A DNA stretch of 64,000 bases from Callorhinus ursinus (lineage: Eukaryota > Chordata > Mammalia > Carnivora > Otariidae), in the NCBI RefSeq assembly GCF_003265705.1, contig NW_020313285.1, positions 18,206,593 through 18,270,592 of the forward strand, read 5' to 3'. The notes under the pieces are model-generated. The model worked only from the letters and a program-made list of their open reading frames with translations, made no database searches and had not been told where the DNA came from. The first letter of the stretch is position 1; the number at the start of each line of letters is the position of its first letter. The translations under genes were made by a program, and so were the position numbers. Below, piece after piece: positions 1 to 10,530 of this stretch.

Positions 1-30
1 AATAAATAAATAAAATCTTAAAAAAAAAAA
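1..30 (+). repeat. 3' tail of a CAN-SINE cut by the window edge
   Basis: AAAT repeats, then AAAATCTT and an A-run: the usual 3' end of a plus-strand CAN-SINE. The body lies left of the window. A minus-strand copy starts directly after it, so the two sit tail to tail. Confidence 0.6.
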
Positions 31-51
31 AGATTATTTATTTATTTATTT

Positions 52-88
<37 letters not shown>

Positions 89-232
89 CGAGCAGGGGAG
101 AGTGGCAGAGGGAGAGGGAGAAGCAGGCTCCCCGCTGAGCAGGGAGCCCGACACGGGGTTTATCCTAGGACCCCAAAATCACAACCTGAGCCAAAGGCAG
201 ATGCTTAATGGACTGAGCCACCCAGGTGCCCC
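31..232 (-). repeat. CAN-SINE, full length
   Basis: Reads as the reverse complement of a tRNA-Lys-derived CAN-SINE: ATTT repeats, a GA-rich stretch (complement of the CT-rich region), the body, and a terminal GAGCCACCCAGGTGCCCC, which is the complement of the tRNA-like head. The short open frame over it is repeat-derived. Confidence 0.9.
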
Positions 233-1328
233 CAGGACCCAGAATCTTCAGACCTCTGGAGAGACCGTGGACAGGCCGCCCACTGCACCAGCCTTGATTA
301 TGGGAGGTATGTTCCAGTCACGGCTGACAGGGAGCAGAGTCCCAAGGCCTGGGGGGAACCCAGGCAGGGAGGCCTTGCTGAGGCAGATACCCTGATACAG
401 CAGGCCTGACCTGACTCCACAGGCCTTTTCAAGGGGCTGTGGCCCCAGCAGACAGGCTTCGCCCCCCACCCCTGCCGTGAGCTGAGGTCGGCTGTCCCCA
501 GCCATTAAGAGTGGGCTTCCCCCAACCCCTGCCAGGACCTTCTCAGGGGGCTGCCCCACGCCTGGCACTTCTCGGCAGAACAGGCGAGCCCAGTGACTCA
601 GCACTGCCCATGTCAGAGACAGGCCGTGAGTTACAAATTACCAGCCTTCTGTCTGAGCCCGCATTGCCAGCCAGTGAGGCCGCGACACTGGCAGGGAGCT
701 ACAGAGCTGTAGGCTTGGGGCAACGGGGAAAGAAAGGTCCTAAAAAAGAAAAGGAAAGCCCTGGCAGGAGCAGCAGACTGAGTACTCCTAACCCTTTCAT
801 CCCTGCCAGCCAACGTGAGGATCTTGGGCTCCCAGGCCACAGAGCCAGGGCCCAGTCTCAGGGGGGCAAGGCCCGATGGAAGGCTTGGGCATGCTTGGAC
901 CCACGTCTTCCTTGGCTCCAGCCCAGGAGGAAACTGGCTGGCGTCGGAGCCTAGTGGAGTTTCAAAGACGGCCTCTTCCAACCGAAACTCCGGGAAAGTG
1001 GAGTGTGCCAGAGTGCCTGCCCCATGCAGTGGATGTTGGATCCAGGGAGGTACTCTCCTGTCCTCCAAGACATGCCCCACACCCAGGGCCTTAAGCAGCT
1101 TTGCTCACGGTGCCAGGAGGCCAGTTTCAAAAGCTCCCCACCAATGGGACCTGCCACCTCAGGCCTCCTGAGCCTTGGCACATCCTTGAGCCTTTTTAGC
1201 ATGGAAGGGCTTCCAGGATTTTCAAAGAACGGGGCAATTCTTTTGTGCTGGAACAATGAAGTCAGACCTGCACCCGCCCACCCTATTTGGCCCCCCACAA
1301 AATTCCTTTCATTCAAAAATGGATTCTC
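233..1328. other. Unique intergenic sequence
   Basis: Moderately GC-rich sequence between SINEs. Several overlapping open frames of 70-167 codons occur on both strands, but none resembles a protein I know and none has a convincing exon structure. I see no RNA gene, CpG island or repeat family here. Confidence 0.6.
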
Positions 1329-1545
1329 GGGGCGCCTGGGTGGCTCAGACGTTAGGTGTCTGCCTTCAGCTCAGGTCATGATCCCCAGGGTCCTGGGATC
1401 GAGCCCCACATCGGGCTCCCTGCTCAGCAAGGAGCCTGCTTCTCCCTCTCCCACTCCCCTGCTTGTGTTCCCTCTCTCGCTGTGTCTCTCTCTGTCAAAT
1501 AAATAAATAAATAAAATCTCTAAAAAAACAAAAAGCAAAAAACAA
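1329..1545 (+). repeat. CAN-SINE, first of a head-to-tail pair
   Basis: Starts GGGGCGCCTGGGTGGCTCAG and ends in AAAT repeats plus an A-rich tail. A second copy follows directly. The heptamer GATTCTC lies before the pair (about 1322-1328) and after it (about 1778), so the second may have inserted into the tail of the first. Confidence 0.9.
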
Positions 1546-1547
1546 CG

Positions 1548-1777
1548 GGCGCCTGGGTGGCTCAGTCAGTTAAGCATCTGCCTTCGGCTCAGGTCATGAT
1601 CCCAGGGTCCTGGGATCGAGCGTTGGGCTCCCTGCTCAGCCGGGAACCTGCTTCCCCTCTCCCACTCCCCCTGCTGTGTTCCCTCTCTCACTGTCTCTCT
1701 CTCTCTGTCAAATAAATAAATAAAATCTTAAAAAAAGAAAAAATAAAATAAAATAAAAACAAAACAAAACAAAAAAG
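1548..1777 (+). repeat. CAN-SINE, second of a head-to-tail pair
   Basis: A complete plus-strand copy with a long A-rich tail containing AAAAT and AAAAC units (about 1725-1777). Confidence 0.9.
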
Positions 1778-2434
1778 ATTCTCAGCAGCAGCAAACCTAA
1801 GTGCCACCCAAGTATGATGTCTTGCTTCTTTTCTTTTGTTATATGTGTTTGATTATGTGGCTGAAGGTGACACAGAGAGGCACAAGCAGCAAGAAATGAG
1901 GGCCACAGCCAGGCCTGGGCAGGGGCCCAGGAGACTCTGTGTCTACTTGAGGAGCTCTCACAGCCCTGCCAGGGCTCCCTCCTTCCTCTCTGGATCCGTG
2001 AAATCTATGGGCCTCCCGGGACCCGACTCACGCTCTGGTGCTGACTTGTTTACACGCTGGGCCGTGTGGAACAGGCTGAATGCAGACTTTAACGAACATG
2101 TGTTGGGCACCAGAAAGCCAAGGGCAGGACTAATGAGAGACTGACTATCTTGGCAGCTGAAAGCTCTGTGCCATTGCTTAGGAGCCCGTAATAATCGTGG
2201 TCACCGTGTATTGAGTGCAGCCGTGCTCCAGGCACTGAGCCGATGCACCACACACGCACATTTTCCCAGCCCACGCTTCGCTACCCGCCCGACACTAGGA
2301 GTCTGGTCCCCATGGCTGGGCACAAAGCCTAACACCAGGAAGCAGCTTGCTCAGGAAGTACTGTTCAATGAATACTAAAGTGGTACAGATAAGGAAATGA
2401 AAACTCTTCCCAGTACCCCTCCCGAAGAACCAAT
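1778..2434. other. Unique intergenic sequence
   Basis: No gene recognised. About 2185-2275 has the wording of an old MIR or L2 fragment (a stretch like 'gtattgagtgc..gctccaggcactga'), heavily diverged. The rest shows nothing I can name. Confidence 0.5.
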
Positions 2435-2435
2435 T

Positions 2436-2548
2436 TTTTCTAAGTTTATTTTTTTTTTTTTTAGTAATCTCTATACCCAACATGGGGTTTGAACTCACAA
2501 CCCCCAGATCAAGAGTCACATGCTATTCTGACTAAGACTGCCAAGGGC
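2436..2548 (-). repeat. Short tRNA-type CAN-SINE variant
   Basis: T-run, then a tRNA-like body containing 'aatctctatacccaacatgg' and 'gaactcacaacccccagatc'. It lacks the GA-rich stretch. This is the short carnivore SINE form with little beyond the tRNA-like head; the end is diverged. Confidence 0.75.
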
Positions 2549-2584
2549 CGCTCCAAAGAATCATTTTTGAAAGTCACTTTTCTT

Positions 2585-2787
2585 TCTTTCTTTCTTTTTT
2601 TTTTTTAAGATTTATTTATTTGAGAGAGAGAGAGCAAGGGAGGGGCAGGGGGAGAGGGAGAGAGAATCTCAAGCAGACTCCCCTCCCGCTGAGCACGGAG
2701 CCTAACGCAGGACTCTATCCCACAACCCTGAGACCGTGGCCTGAGCCAAAGTAAGGTGCTTAACCAACTGAGCCATCCAAATGCCCC
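2585..2787 (-). repeat. CAN-SINE, diverged head
   Basis: TTTC and T-rich tail, TTTATTTATTTGAGAGAGAG, body, and a head that ends GAGCCATCCAAATGCCCC with several mutations compared with its neighbours. Older than most copies here. Confidence 0.85.
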
Positions 2788-2820
2788 TACATAAAAACAC
2801 TTTAAAAAAGAAGGCAATGT

Positions 2821-3023
2821 GGGGCGCCTGGGTGGCTCAGATGGTTAGGCGTCTGCCTTCGGCTCAGGTCATGATCCCAGGGTCCTGGGATCGAGTCCCA
2901 CATCAGGCTCCCTGCTAGGCGGGGAGCCTGCTTCTCCCTCTACCTCTGCCTCTCTCTCTCTCTCTCTCTAACTCTCATGAATGAATAAATAAAACATTAA
3001 AAAAATAAAAAAGAAAAAAAATA
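2821..3023 (+). repeat. CAN-SINE with target-site duplication
   Basis: Complete plus-strand copy. It is flanked by AAAAAAGAAGGCAATGT (2804-2820) and AAAAAAGAAAGCAATGT (3024-3040), a 17-bp TSD with one mismatch that sets the insertion boundaries. Confidence 0.93.
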
Positions 3024-3100
3024 AAAAAGAAAGCAATGTAACATACTTGTACCCATCATCCAGATTGGGACAAATGAGACTTTGTTTCAGATCTCCTCCA

Positions 3101-3375
3101 TCTTTCTCTTTCTTTCTTCCTTTCTTTCTTTCTCTTTCTCTCTTTCCTTTCTTTCTTTCTTTCCTTCCTTTCTTAATATTTATTTATCTATCTATTTATT
3201 TATTTGAGAGAGAGAAAGTGTGCATGAGCAGGGGGAGCAGCAGAGGGACAGGGACAAGCAGACTCCCTGCTGAGAGCAGAGCCCAACACAGAACTCTATC
3301 CCAGGACCCTGAGATCGTGACCTGAGCCGAAATCAAGAGTTGGACGCTTAACCAACTGAGCCACCCAGGCGCCCC
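3101..3375 (-). repeat. CAN-SINE with expanded TTTC tail
   Basis: A pyrimidine tract of TTTC/TTTCC units (about 3104-3175) precedes a complete minus-strand SINE ending CCACCCAGGCGCCCC. The tract is the A-tail complement expanded into a microsatellite. CATCTTTCT before and after the copy is a probable short TSD. Confidence 0.88.
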
Positions 3376-3848
3376 ATCTTTCTTTTAAGAAACAAACTTT
3401 ATACACCCTGTTCCATGTTCCCTCTGGGAAACAATTTTTTTTATATCACATTTTTTGTATTAACCTTATATCCAGCCATCTTACTGAACGCTCCTTAGTT
3501 CAGTTTACCTGTAAATCTCCTTGAATATTTTATGTAGACAATCAAGTCATCTGCACATAAAATTAGTTTTTCTTTCCATTGCAATTTTTATTCTTTGCAT
3601 TTCTTGTTTTACTACACTAGCTAAAACATCTAGTACAATGTCGAATGCTATCAGCACTAGCACATAAATTTCTTTCATATCTGATTTCAAAGGAAATACC
3701 TCTAAAATCTCACCATTAAGAATATCCTTTGCTGTAGATATTTGACAGATATCTCGTCTCAAGTTCAGGAAGTTTCTTTTAACTCTGAAATGGTTAAGAG
3801 TTTTTACAATGAGTGATGTTAAATTTTTATCAAATGCTATTTGTTTGT

Positions 3849-3971
3849 GGGGCACCTGGGTAGCTTTGTTGGTTAAGCGTCTGACTCAGGATTTTGGCTC
3901 AGGTGATGATCTCAGGTTCGGGAGATCAAGCCCTACTTTGGGCTCCATGCTCAGGGGGGAGTCTGCTCTAG

Positions 3972-4009
<38 letters not shown>

Positions 4010-4083
4010 TGCCCCTCCCCCCACGTGTGCATGTGCACGCGCACTCTATCCCTCTCTTTCTAAAATAGATAAATCCTTTTTAA
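3849..4083 (+). repeat. CAN-SINE with perfect 17-bp TSD
   Basis: Plus-strand copy with a variant middle ('gactcaggattttggctcag'), a long CT run and a TTTTTAAA end. It is flanked by AAATGCTATTTGTTTGT at 3832-3848 and 4084-4100. It interrupts the antisense L1. Confidence 0.93.
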
Positions 4084-4173
4084 AAATGCTATTTGTTTGT
4101 ATCTATTGAGAAGATTACATGGGTTTTCTTCTTTACTGTGTTAATTTAATAAGTTACTTGGGGTTTTCTAATT

Positions 4174-4559
4174 TTATTTTTATTTTTAAAGATTTTTTTA
4201 GAGATGCCTGGGTGGCTCGGTCAGTTAAGTGTCTGCCTTCGGCTCGGGTCATGATCCCAGGGTCCCAGGGGATTGAGTCCTGTGTGGGGAATCCTTGCTC
4301 AGCGGGAAGTCTGCTTCTCCCTCTGCCTGCTGCTTCCCTCTGCTTGTGCTCTCTCTCTCTCAAATAAATTTATAATATATAAAGAGAGAGAGTGTGAGCA
4401 CAGGGAGGGGCAGAGGGAGAGGGAGAGAGAAACTAGCAGACTCCATACTAAGCAAAGAGGTTGATGTGGGACTTGATCTCACGACCCAGAGATCATGACC
4501 TGAGCCAAAACCAAGAGCAGCTACTTAACTAAGTATGCCAACCAGGGGTCCTGACTTGA
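4174..4559 (-). repeat. CAN-SINE split by another SINE
   Basis: The outer copy is minus strand: its tail side lies at about 4174-4200 and its body at 4380-4550. GGTTTTCTAATT at 4162-4173 and 4560-4571 is the outer TSD. The split is caused by the plus-strand SINE at 4201-4379. Confidence 0.8.
4201..4379 (+). repeat. CAN-SINE nested in an older SINE
   Basis: Begins AGATGCCTGGGTGGCTCGG and ends CTCTCTCTCAAATAAATTTA. It lies inside the minus-strand copy that spans 4174-4559, so it is the younger of the two. Confidence 0.85.
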
Positions 4560-4770
4560 GGTTTTCTAATTCTAAACTATTGTTGTATCCCTGCTGGATC
4601 AATTATATATATATTCAGTTTGCTAATATTTTATTTAGGATGAAATAAGCAAGATTGGTATAGAATTTCTTTTCTCATATTGTCCTTAACCACCTTGTGT
4701 ATTAAGATTATATTAATTTCATAAAGTCAATTAGGAAGCATTCCTTCTTTTTCAATTTTCTAGAACAATT

Positions 4771-5114
4771 TTTTAAATTTTTTGAAGATTTTTTGGGGGG
4801 CGCAGGGATGGCTCAGTCATTAAGCGTCTGCCTTTGGCTCAGGTCATGATCCCAGGGTCCTGGGATGGAGTCCCACATCGGGCTCCCTGCTCAGCAGGGA
4901 GCCTGCTTCTCCCACTGCCTGCCACTCCCCCTGCTTGTGTTCCTTCTCTCGCTGTCTCTCTCTCTCTGTCAAATAAATTAAAAATCTTTAAAAAAAAAAA
5001 AGTTTTGCTTTTTTTTTATACTTTTAAGTAATCTCTACACCCAGAGTGGGATTTGAACTCACAACCTCAAGATCAAGAGTTGCATGCCCCACCAACTGAG
5101 CCAGCCAGGCGTCC
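4771..5114 (-). repeat. Short tRNA-type SINE split by a CAN-SINE
   Basis: The tRNA-like body lies at about 5010-5114 and ends GAGCCAGCCAGGCGTCCC. CTAGAACAATTT at about 4760-4771 and 5115-5126 is the TSD of the outer element. A full plus-strand SINE sits between the tail and the body. Confidence 0.75.
4795..5001 (+). repeat. CAN-SINE nested in a short SINE
   Basis: Starts GGGGGGCGCAGGGATGGCTC and ends in AAATAAATTAAAAATCTTT with an A12 run. It is inside the element spanning 4771-5114. Confidence 0.88.
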
Positions 5115-5194
5115 CTAGAACAATTTAAATAAAAGAGGAATATCTATTGTTTGAGTTATTTGGAATAAACTATCTAGGCCAGGAGTTTCTCAAT

Positions 5195-6305
5195 ATGCGG
5201 CTGGCTTTTTAAAATAAATTTTTAATTTTGAAATAATTCTAGTTTACAGAAAAGTTGTGCAAAGATTGTAAACAGTGTAACTACCACCTAGCTTCCCCTA
5301 ATATTAAGAGTACATAGGAGCTCTCCTCTACTTGCTGGATGGGATGCTGCCCGATTCGTGAATCATTTATTTTAGCTTTTTTATAAATTACACATTAAAT
5401 TCTCTCATAAACCACTCTGATCCTATTCACGGTGTGTATTTGTGTGTGTGTGAGAGAGAGAGCAAGTGAGTGAGTGGGGGGGGGAGGGCCAGAGAGAGAG
5501 AGAATCAAGCAAGCCCCACACCCAGCTCGTAGCCCAACTCGGGGATCCATCCCACGACCCTGAAATCATGACCTGAGCTGAAATCAAGACTCAGACACTT
5601 AACTGACTGAGCCACCCAGGCGCCCCTCACGCAACATTTAATAAAGCCAATTAGATCTTAAAAAAAAAATACATAACTGTGATATATTTGTCAAAATAAG
5701 AAACTAATATCGGTATATTATATTAATTAAACTCCAGACTTTATTTGGATTTCACCAATTTTTCCACTAACATCTTTTTTTTTTTCTGTTCCAGCATCCA
5801 GTGTGGAATACCACATTATAGAGAGGGCTGATTTTTATGTTCACTTAGTTTTAGCTGATGGTAATAATAAAGGCCCTGCCATGTTGATTCAGTGATTTGC
5901 TTCGGCCAAGATGTGATATTATTTGGCCAATGAAATATTAGCCAATGTGACACAAGCAGGGGCTTGAGAACACTTGTGTGCTGGAGTTTGCTTTATTCTG
6001 CACCTTACTGGGAATCCTGCTAGCAGGAGAAGCCTGGAATCACCTGATGGAGACACATGACTCAGCTGACAGCCAGCATAAACTGCAGGGCAGGTGAGGG
6101 GGGCCGACGGGGACCATCCAGACCCAGGAGAGTTGCCAGGTGCTGCTACAGCCTGAGAGGCTCCAGGGAGACCAGCAGAAGGGCTGCTCTTGGGTTTATG
6201 CCTGGCTCACCTGCCGACCCACAGAATCACGAGCGAAGAAAAGGGTTGTTTTGAGACATTCTCTTCCAGGGTGTCTTGTTACTCAGCAATAAATATCTGA
6301 TACTT
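5195..6305. mobile_element. Unclassified old interspersed sequence inside the L1
   Basis: About 5210-5400 and 5640-5830 read like one common mammalian repeat ('gaaataattctagtttacag', then 'ggatttcaccaatttttcca'), split by a SINE. About 5870-6305 ends in AATAAATATCTGATAC, which suggests a separate old element with a polyadenylation-like end. I cannot name the families. A 65-codon frame at 6057-6254 has no recognisable product. Confidence 0.4.
5430..5626 (-). repeat. CAN-SINE
   Basis: TG-rich start, GAGAGAGAG run, body and the head complement ending CCACCCAGGCGCCCC. It splits an older repeat whose two halves resume on each side. Confidence 0.88.
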
Positions 6306-6749
6306 CCATTTTTCTATAACTTGTTGAATCCGTTTGGATGTTTACAAGTTCCTAGAAAATTATCCATATCTTTTGAAATTTCCAGTTTGTCAGCATAAAG
6401 CAGCTGGTGGTATGCTCTCATAACTTAAAAAAAAAATCTCTACAGGATCTTTTATTACATTCACTTTTTAATTATTTTAAATTAATTCAATTAGCAAATT
6501 AATTTAGTAAATTAATCAGTGTAGTATTACTTGTTCCTTTTCTCTTTTTTTTTGGTTGGTCCATCTTGTTGGAGGTTTGTTTTGGTCTTTTCAAAGAACT
6601 AACTTTTGCTTTTGTTTATCTCTCTATTGCTTCTTTGTTTTTATTTTGTTTCCATTCTTCCTTTTCACCACTTTCTTCAGATTATTCTGCTATTCTTTTT
6701 CTAATTCTTGTGTTGAGTACTGAGCTTATTAATTTTTCATCATTTTTGA

Positions 6750-6767
<18 letters not shown>

Positions 6768-6780
<13 letters not shown>

Positions 6781-6964
6781 TTTGCAAGAGGGAAAGCTTG
6801 TTTGCAGGGCGGGGTGGGGGTGGGTCAGAGGGAGAGCAAGAATCTCAAGCAGGCTCCACAGCCAGCATAGAGCCTGAGGCAAGGCTTGATCTCACGACCC
6901 TGAGACCACGCCCCAGCTGAAATCGAGAGTCAGACGCTTAAATGACTGAGCCACCCAGGCGCCC
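6768..6964 (-). repeat. CAN-SINE in an AT-rich site
   Basis: A (TA)n stretch and a T17 run lead into the copy, which ends GCCACCCAGGCGCCCC. TGAATATATAT before and TGGAATATAT after form an imperfect TSD. Confidence 0.85.
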
Positions 6965-7202
6965 CTGGAATATATTTTTAAAGCACACAAACTTCTCTCT
7001 AATCATTGTTCTAACTGATGCTCACAAGTTTTCTTATGTGATGTTTCCATGTCCTCCACTTCCAAATATTTTGTAATTTCCTTTATGATTTTTTTGTTTC
7101 CATGTGAATCCTTTAGACTTGCTTCCAAACGTAATGGGGTTATTTGGGCTACCTCTTTGATTTTAACTTCTAATCTTCGCTCATTAAGATCAGAGAATAT
7201 GG

Positions 7203-7415
7203 AGCACCTGGGTGGCTCAGCTGGTTGGGCATCTGACTCTTGGTTTTGGCTCAGGTCATCATCTCAGGGTCGTGGGATCAAGGCCCATGTGGGGCTCCAC
7301 GCTCACCATGGAGTCTGCTTGAGATTCTCTCTCTCTCTCTCTCAGTCCCTCCCCCTGCTCTGTCTCTGTCTCTCTCTAAAATAAAATAGATCAATAAAAT
7401 CTTTAAAAAATAAAA
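7203..7415 (+). repeat. CAN-SINE with perfect 17-bp TSD
   Basis: Complete copy of the 'gactcttggttttggctcag' variant, flanked by AAGATCAGAGAATATGG at 7186-7202 and 7416-7432. It interrupts antisense L1 sequence. Confidence 0.93.
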
Positions 7416-7480
7416 AAGATCAGAGAATATGGTCAGTATGATAATTATTTGTTGATAGTGTTAAAATTTGCTTTATGACT

Positions 7481-7889
7481 TGTAGGAGCTCATCTGGGAT
7501 GGGGGGCCACCAAATGTGGGGCACTTGATCTAGTGGAGGCCAGAGGTGTAGTTGGTCAAAGAATTCACCCAAGGCAGAACAAAAGAGAAGTTTACCGTAT
7601 ACACAGCAAGGGAGTGGCACACAGAACAGCAAAGGAGAAACTGTCTGTGAGGAGGCAGTGGGGAGGAGCTACAGTTATAGGGCAGAGTGAGGAGGTATGG
7701 GAACATACGGAATTTTCCCGTTTGTTGGTAGTTTGGTTGTAAGTAGTCTATTGGTTAGTTAGGACCTATGGCCACAAATGCTGAGCCTGTCTGCATTCAG
7801 CTCACAGTGGTCGCTGTGGCCCTTTTGCTTTAGTCAGGTTTCCAATGCTCGAGCCTGTTACCTAAAAGGCAGCCTCTCCGTGACCTAGT
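7481..7889 (-). mobile_element. Probable endogenous retrovirus LTR fragment with leader (non-coding)
   Basis: On the minus strand, about 7490-7515 resembles the leader and primer-binding region that follows a class I (gamma-like) LTR, and about 7516-7889 has an LTR layout, with a degraded polyadenylation signal near 7590-7605 and a U5-like stretch. No coding sequence is attached and antisense L1 flanks it, so it is an old truncated remnant. The call rests on layout and remembered wording only; a repeat-library match would settle it. Confidence 0.4.
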
Positions 7890-8065
7890 TCAGGGGTCAT
7901 CAGACTTTTTCTGTAAAGGGCCACATAGTGACTATTTGTTACTCGGCAGGCCATTACATTCTCTGCTGCAACTCTCCGACCCTGGCAATAGAGTGTGAAT
8001 CCACTGCAGCTGGAAACATAACCAATATCACAAACAAATGCAGCAGTGTTTATTTTGGTTTTGTT
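7888..8065 (+). mobile_element. hAT-Charlie-type non-autonomous DNA transposon remnant
   Basis: Begins 'caggggtcatcagacttttt' and continues 'ctgtaaagggccacatagtg', the typical opening of a common MER-type hAT-Charlie element. The right end is eroded and antisense L1 resumes near 8065. Exact subfamily not assigned. Confidence 0.65.
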
Positions 8066-8160
8066 TTATTCTGACCTGAAAATCATTGTCCTTTAACTGG
8101 TGAGTCTAATCCATTTAGTTTACTATCATTTCTAACATATCTGTATTGATACCTAGTAAA

Positions 8161-8400
8161 TTAGGATATTGGTTCAGCTGCTTTTGCCAAGATATCAAAT
8201 TCAAAATGGCTTAAACCAGATGGGAAATTTTTCTCTCTCATATAAAAGTCCGAGCCAATATGAGAACCATCCACAAAGTTATCAGAGGCCAGTCTCCTTC
8301 TTTCTTATGGCTCTGTCATCCTCAGTACACATCCGATTCTCTTTTGGTACAAGATAGATGATCTAGCTCCTGCTAGTAAGCCTAAATTACAACCAACCAT
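8161..8400. other. AT-rich repeat-derived sequence without a gene
   Basis: Contains wording like 'aaatttttctctctcatata' and 'gagaaccatccacaaag', suggestive of an old retroelement end, but I cannot classify it. No coding potential seen. Confidence 0.35.
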
Positions 8401-8401
8401 G

Positions 8402-8576
8402 GCGCGCCTGGGTGGCTCAGTCAGTTGGGCATCGGACTCTTGATTCCTGCTCGGGTCATGATCCCAGGGTCATGTCGGGCTCTGTGTTGGCTGTGGAGCC
8501 TTCTTAAGGTTCTATCTCTCTCTCTCTCTCTCTCTCTCCCACTCACTCTCATACTCTTTAAAAAAAAAAAAAAAAT
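8402..8576 (+). repeat. CAN-SINE, short body
   Basis: Starts GCGCGCCTGGGTGGCTCAG, has a reduced middle, a CT run (about 8515-8538) and an A15 tail. CAACC-containing sequence on both sides gives only a weak TSD. Confidence 0.87.
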
Positions 8577-8734
8577 TCCAGCCAACCAGAAGAGAAAAAG
8601 AAGGTAATTTCCCTTCCTTTCAAATGGCAACCTAGGAGTTGCAACATCACTTCTGGTCACTTATCATCGGCCACATCTGTAAGTAAAGCAGGATGAGAGA
8701 TGTAGATTTTAAATTGGCGTGGCTAAAAATTCTA

Positions 8735-8875
8735 TTACCAAAAAAAATTTTCTTTATATGTGATAATGTTAACTAGACTAATTATGATAATCATTTTGCA
8801 AAATATGCACATATTTAATCAGTATGTTGTACACCTGAAACTATATATCAATTATATTTCAATAAAAACTTTTAT
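8735..8875 (+). mobile_element. L1 3'-end fragment
   Basis: 'cagtatgttgtacacctgaa' followed by 'caattatatttcaataaaaa' is the typical 3' terminus of older L1MA/L1MB elements in the plus orientation. Only the last ~140 bp is preserved. Confidence 0.65.
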
Positions 8876-9011
8876 TACCATGTGACAGATGGAGAACAGA
8901 TATCGAGGGTCAAGTAAGAATTTTGGCCACATTTGCCACTCTAATCTGTGTTTTCTTTGCTTTTCCCCTCTCTTTTCCTTTTTACTTATTTTTATTTTAT
9001 GTATTTTATTT

Positions 9012-9032
9012 TTAAAGATTCTATTTATTTGA

Positions 9033-9064
<32 letters not shown>

Positions 9065-9202
9065 GAAAGGGAGAGCACAAGCAGGGGGAGCAGTAGAGGG
9101 AGAGGGAGAAGCAGGCTCCCTGCAGGACTGGATCCCAGGACCCTGGGATCATGACATGAGCCGAAGGCAGACGCTTAACCAACTGAGCCACCCAGGCGCC
9201 CC
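9012..9202 (-). repeat. CAN-SINE
   Basis: TTTTTAAAGATTCTATTTATT, a long GA run, a slightly shortened body, and a head complement ending CCACCCAGGCGCCCC. Confidence 0.9.
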
Positions 9203-9424
9203 AGGATCCAATTCTCTTAACTTTATTTTTCCTACCAGGTTAGAAGTCATGCATTTTGTTTCTTATACCTTCAGCAGGTCATCTTTCCATTTTTTTTAAA
9301 CATACACAACTATTCTTATAAAATCTGAATATAAAACATTAACCCTACCCTAGAGGCAGATCCAGGCTTTATGGGACCTGAAGCTTATTCAACTTGGGAG
9401 TCTTTTTTAAGAAAAAAGGGTAGA

Positions 9425-9630
9425 GGGTGCCTCGGTGGCTCAAGTCGGTTAAGTGCCTGCCTTCAGCTCAGGTTATGATCCTGGGGTCCTGGGATGGAGT
9501 CCTGCTTCGGGCTCTCTAATCAATGGGGAGTCTGCTTCTCCCTCTCCCCTTGCTCCTCCCCGCTGCTCATGCTCACTCTCTCTCTCTCTCTGTCAAATAA
9601 ATGAATAAAATCTTAAAAAAAAAAAAAAAA
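9425..9630 (+). repeat. CAN-SINE
   Basis: Begins AGGGTGCCTCGGTGGCTCAA and ends in AAATAAATGAATAAAATCTT plus an A17 run. The GAGTAGA/GGGTAGA sequence on either side is a likely short TSD. Confidence 0.9.
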
Positions 9631-9751
9631 GAGTAGAAAGAACCGTCCTGTAGCTTATGCTTTCTTAGCGTCCTGATTCGCTTTCTACTTTACCTTCTTC
9701 CAAAACAAAAGAATCTTAGAATGCTTTACACCAATGATCCTGTTCCATCTT

Positions 9752-9867
9752 TCATTGTTGCTTTTTTAAATATTTTATTTTTAAATAATCTCTACACCCA
9801 ATGTGGGCCTCGATCTCACAAACGAGAGTCCCAGGATCCACCTTCAAGCCAGCCAGGCGCCTACCCA
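9752..9867 (-). repeat. Short tRNA-type SINE
   Basis: The tRNA-like body ends CAGCCAGGCGCC and carries 'atctctacacccaatgtggg'. GTTCCATCTT at 9742-9751 and 9868-9877 is the TSD. Confidence 0.75.
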
Positions 9868-9877
9868 GTTCCATCTT

Positions 9878-10530
9878 AACCATTATCATTGCCTAGTACT
9901 ATATCCTTTCTTGTTTTTAAATTCTCCAAAATTAGCTACCAATATTATTGTTGTTGCTTTTTGGATTACAGGCTTACTTCGATTTACCCACATGCATACT
10001 TTTTCTCAGGGCTGCTTCTTTCCTTCAATTGCATCTTCCGGGATTAATTTCTTTCTTTCTGAGGAGTAGCCTTTAGCAGTTCTTTCCACGAAGGCATGGA
10101 AGAGAATATCTTTTTCTTTTTTCTTTTTTTGTCTGAAATGTCTTTATTTGGCCTTCATTCTTGAATAACATGTAGTTTGGCATAAAATTTTAGGGACAAT
10201 GATTTCCCTCAGCACTTTGAAGATAGCATCCTTCCCTTTCATTGCTGATGAGAAGGCTGTTTAAGATCATTTCTTTGTAGGGAAAGTTTCTTTTCTCTGC
10301 GGTTTTCTTCAAGGATTTTCTCATTGTCTCTGGTGTCGTGAAGTTTCACTACAGTATGGCTAGCTATAGAGTGATTCTATTTTCTCTGCTCAGAAATCAC
10401 TGTGACTCTTCCATTTAAGTATTCAGGTACCCATCCGTTCTGGAAAATTGATGGCTGAGTTTGAGCGGGTTCTTCTATCCCATGTGTCTTGGTTTCTGTT
10501 CTTCATTACTTCTAATCTTTTGAAAACTCT
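9878..10530 (-). mobile_element. Probable old antisense L1 stretch
   Basis: About 10125-10480 follows the order of phrases in the complement of L1 ORF2 ('tctttatttggccttcattc', 'cagcactttgaagatagcat', 'ctcattgtctctggtgtc'), strongly diverged. The flanks up to 9878 and 10530 are AT-rich and may belong to it. No intact frame. Confidence 0.45.

Larger units (their letters stand above)
3400..8160 (-). mobile_element. Large antisense L1 (ORF2 region), many times interrupted
   Basis: Blocks at about 3440-3848, 4101-4162, 4572-4760, 5127-5190, 6310-6765, 6965-7202, 7433-7480 and 8065-8160 read, in order, like the complement of mammalian L1 ORF2 from the reverse-transcriptase/C-terminal side toward the endonuclease side. 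Recognisable phrases include 'gctaatattttatttagg', 'tctttcaaagaac'-like text and 'aatccatttagtttac'. It is an old L1M-class element with no intact frame. SINEs, an unidentified 1.1-kb stretch, an LTR-like piece and an hAT element are inserted in it. Family assignment is from memory of L1 consensus wording; exact subfamily unknown. Confidence 0.7.
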
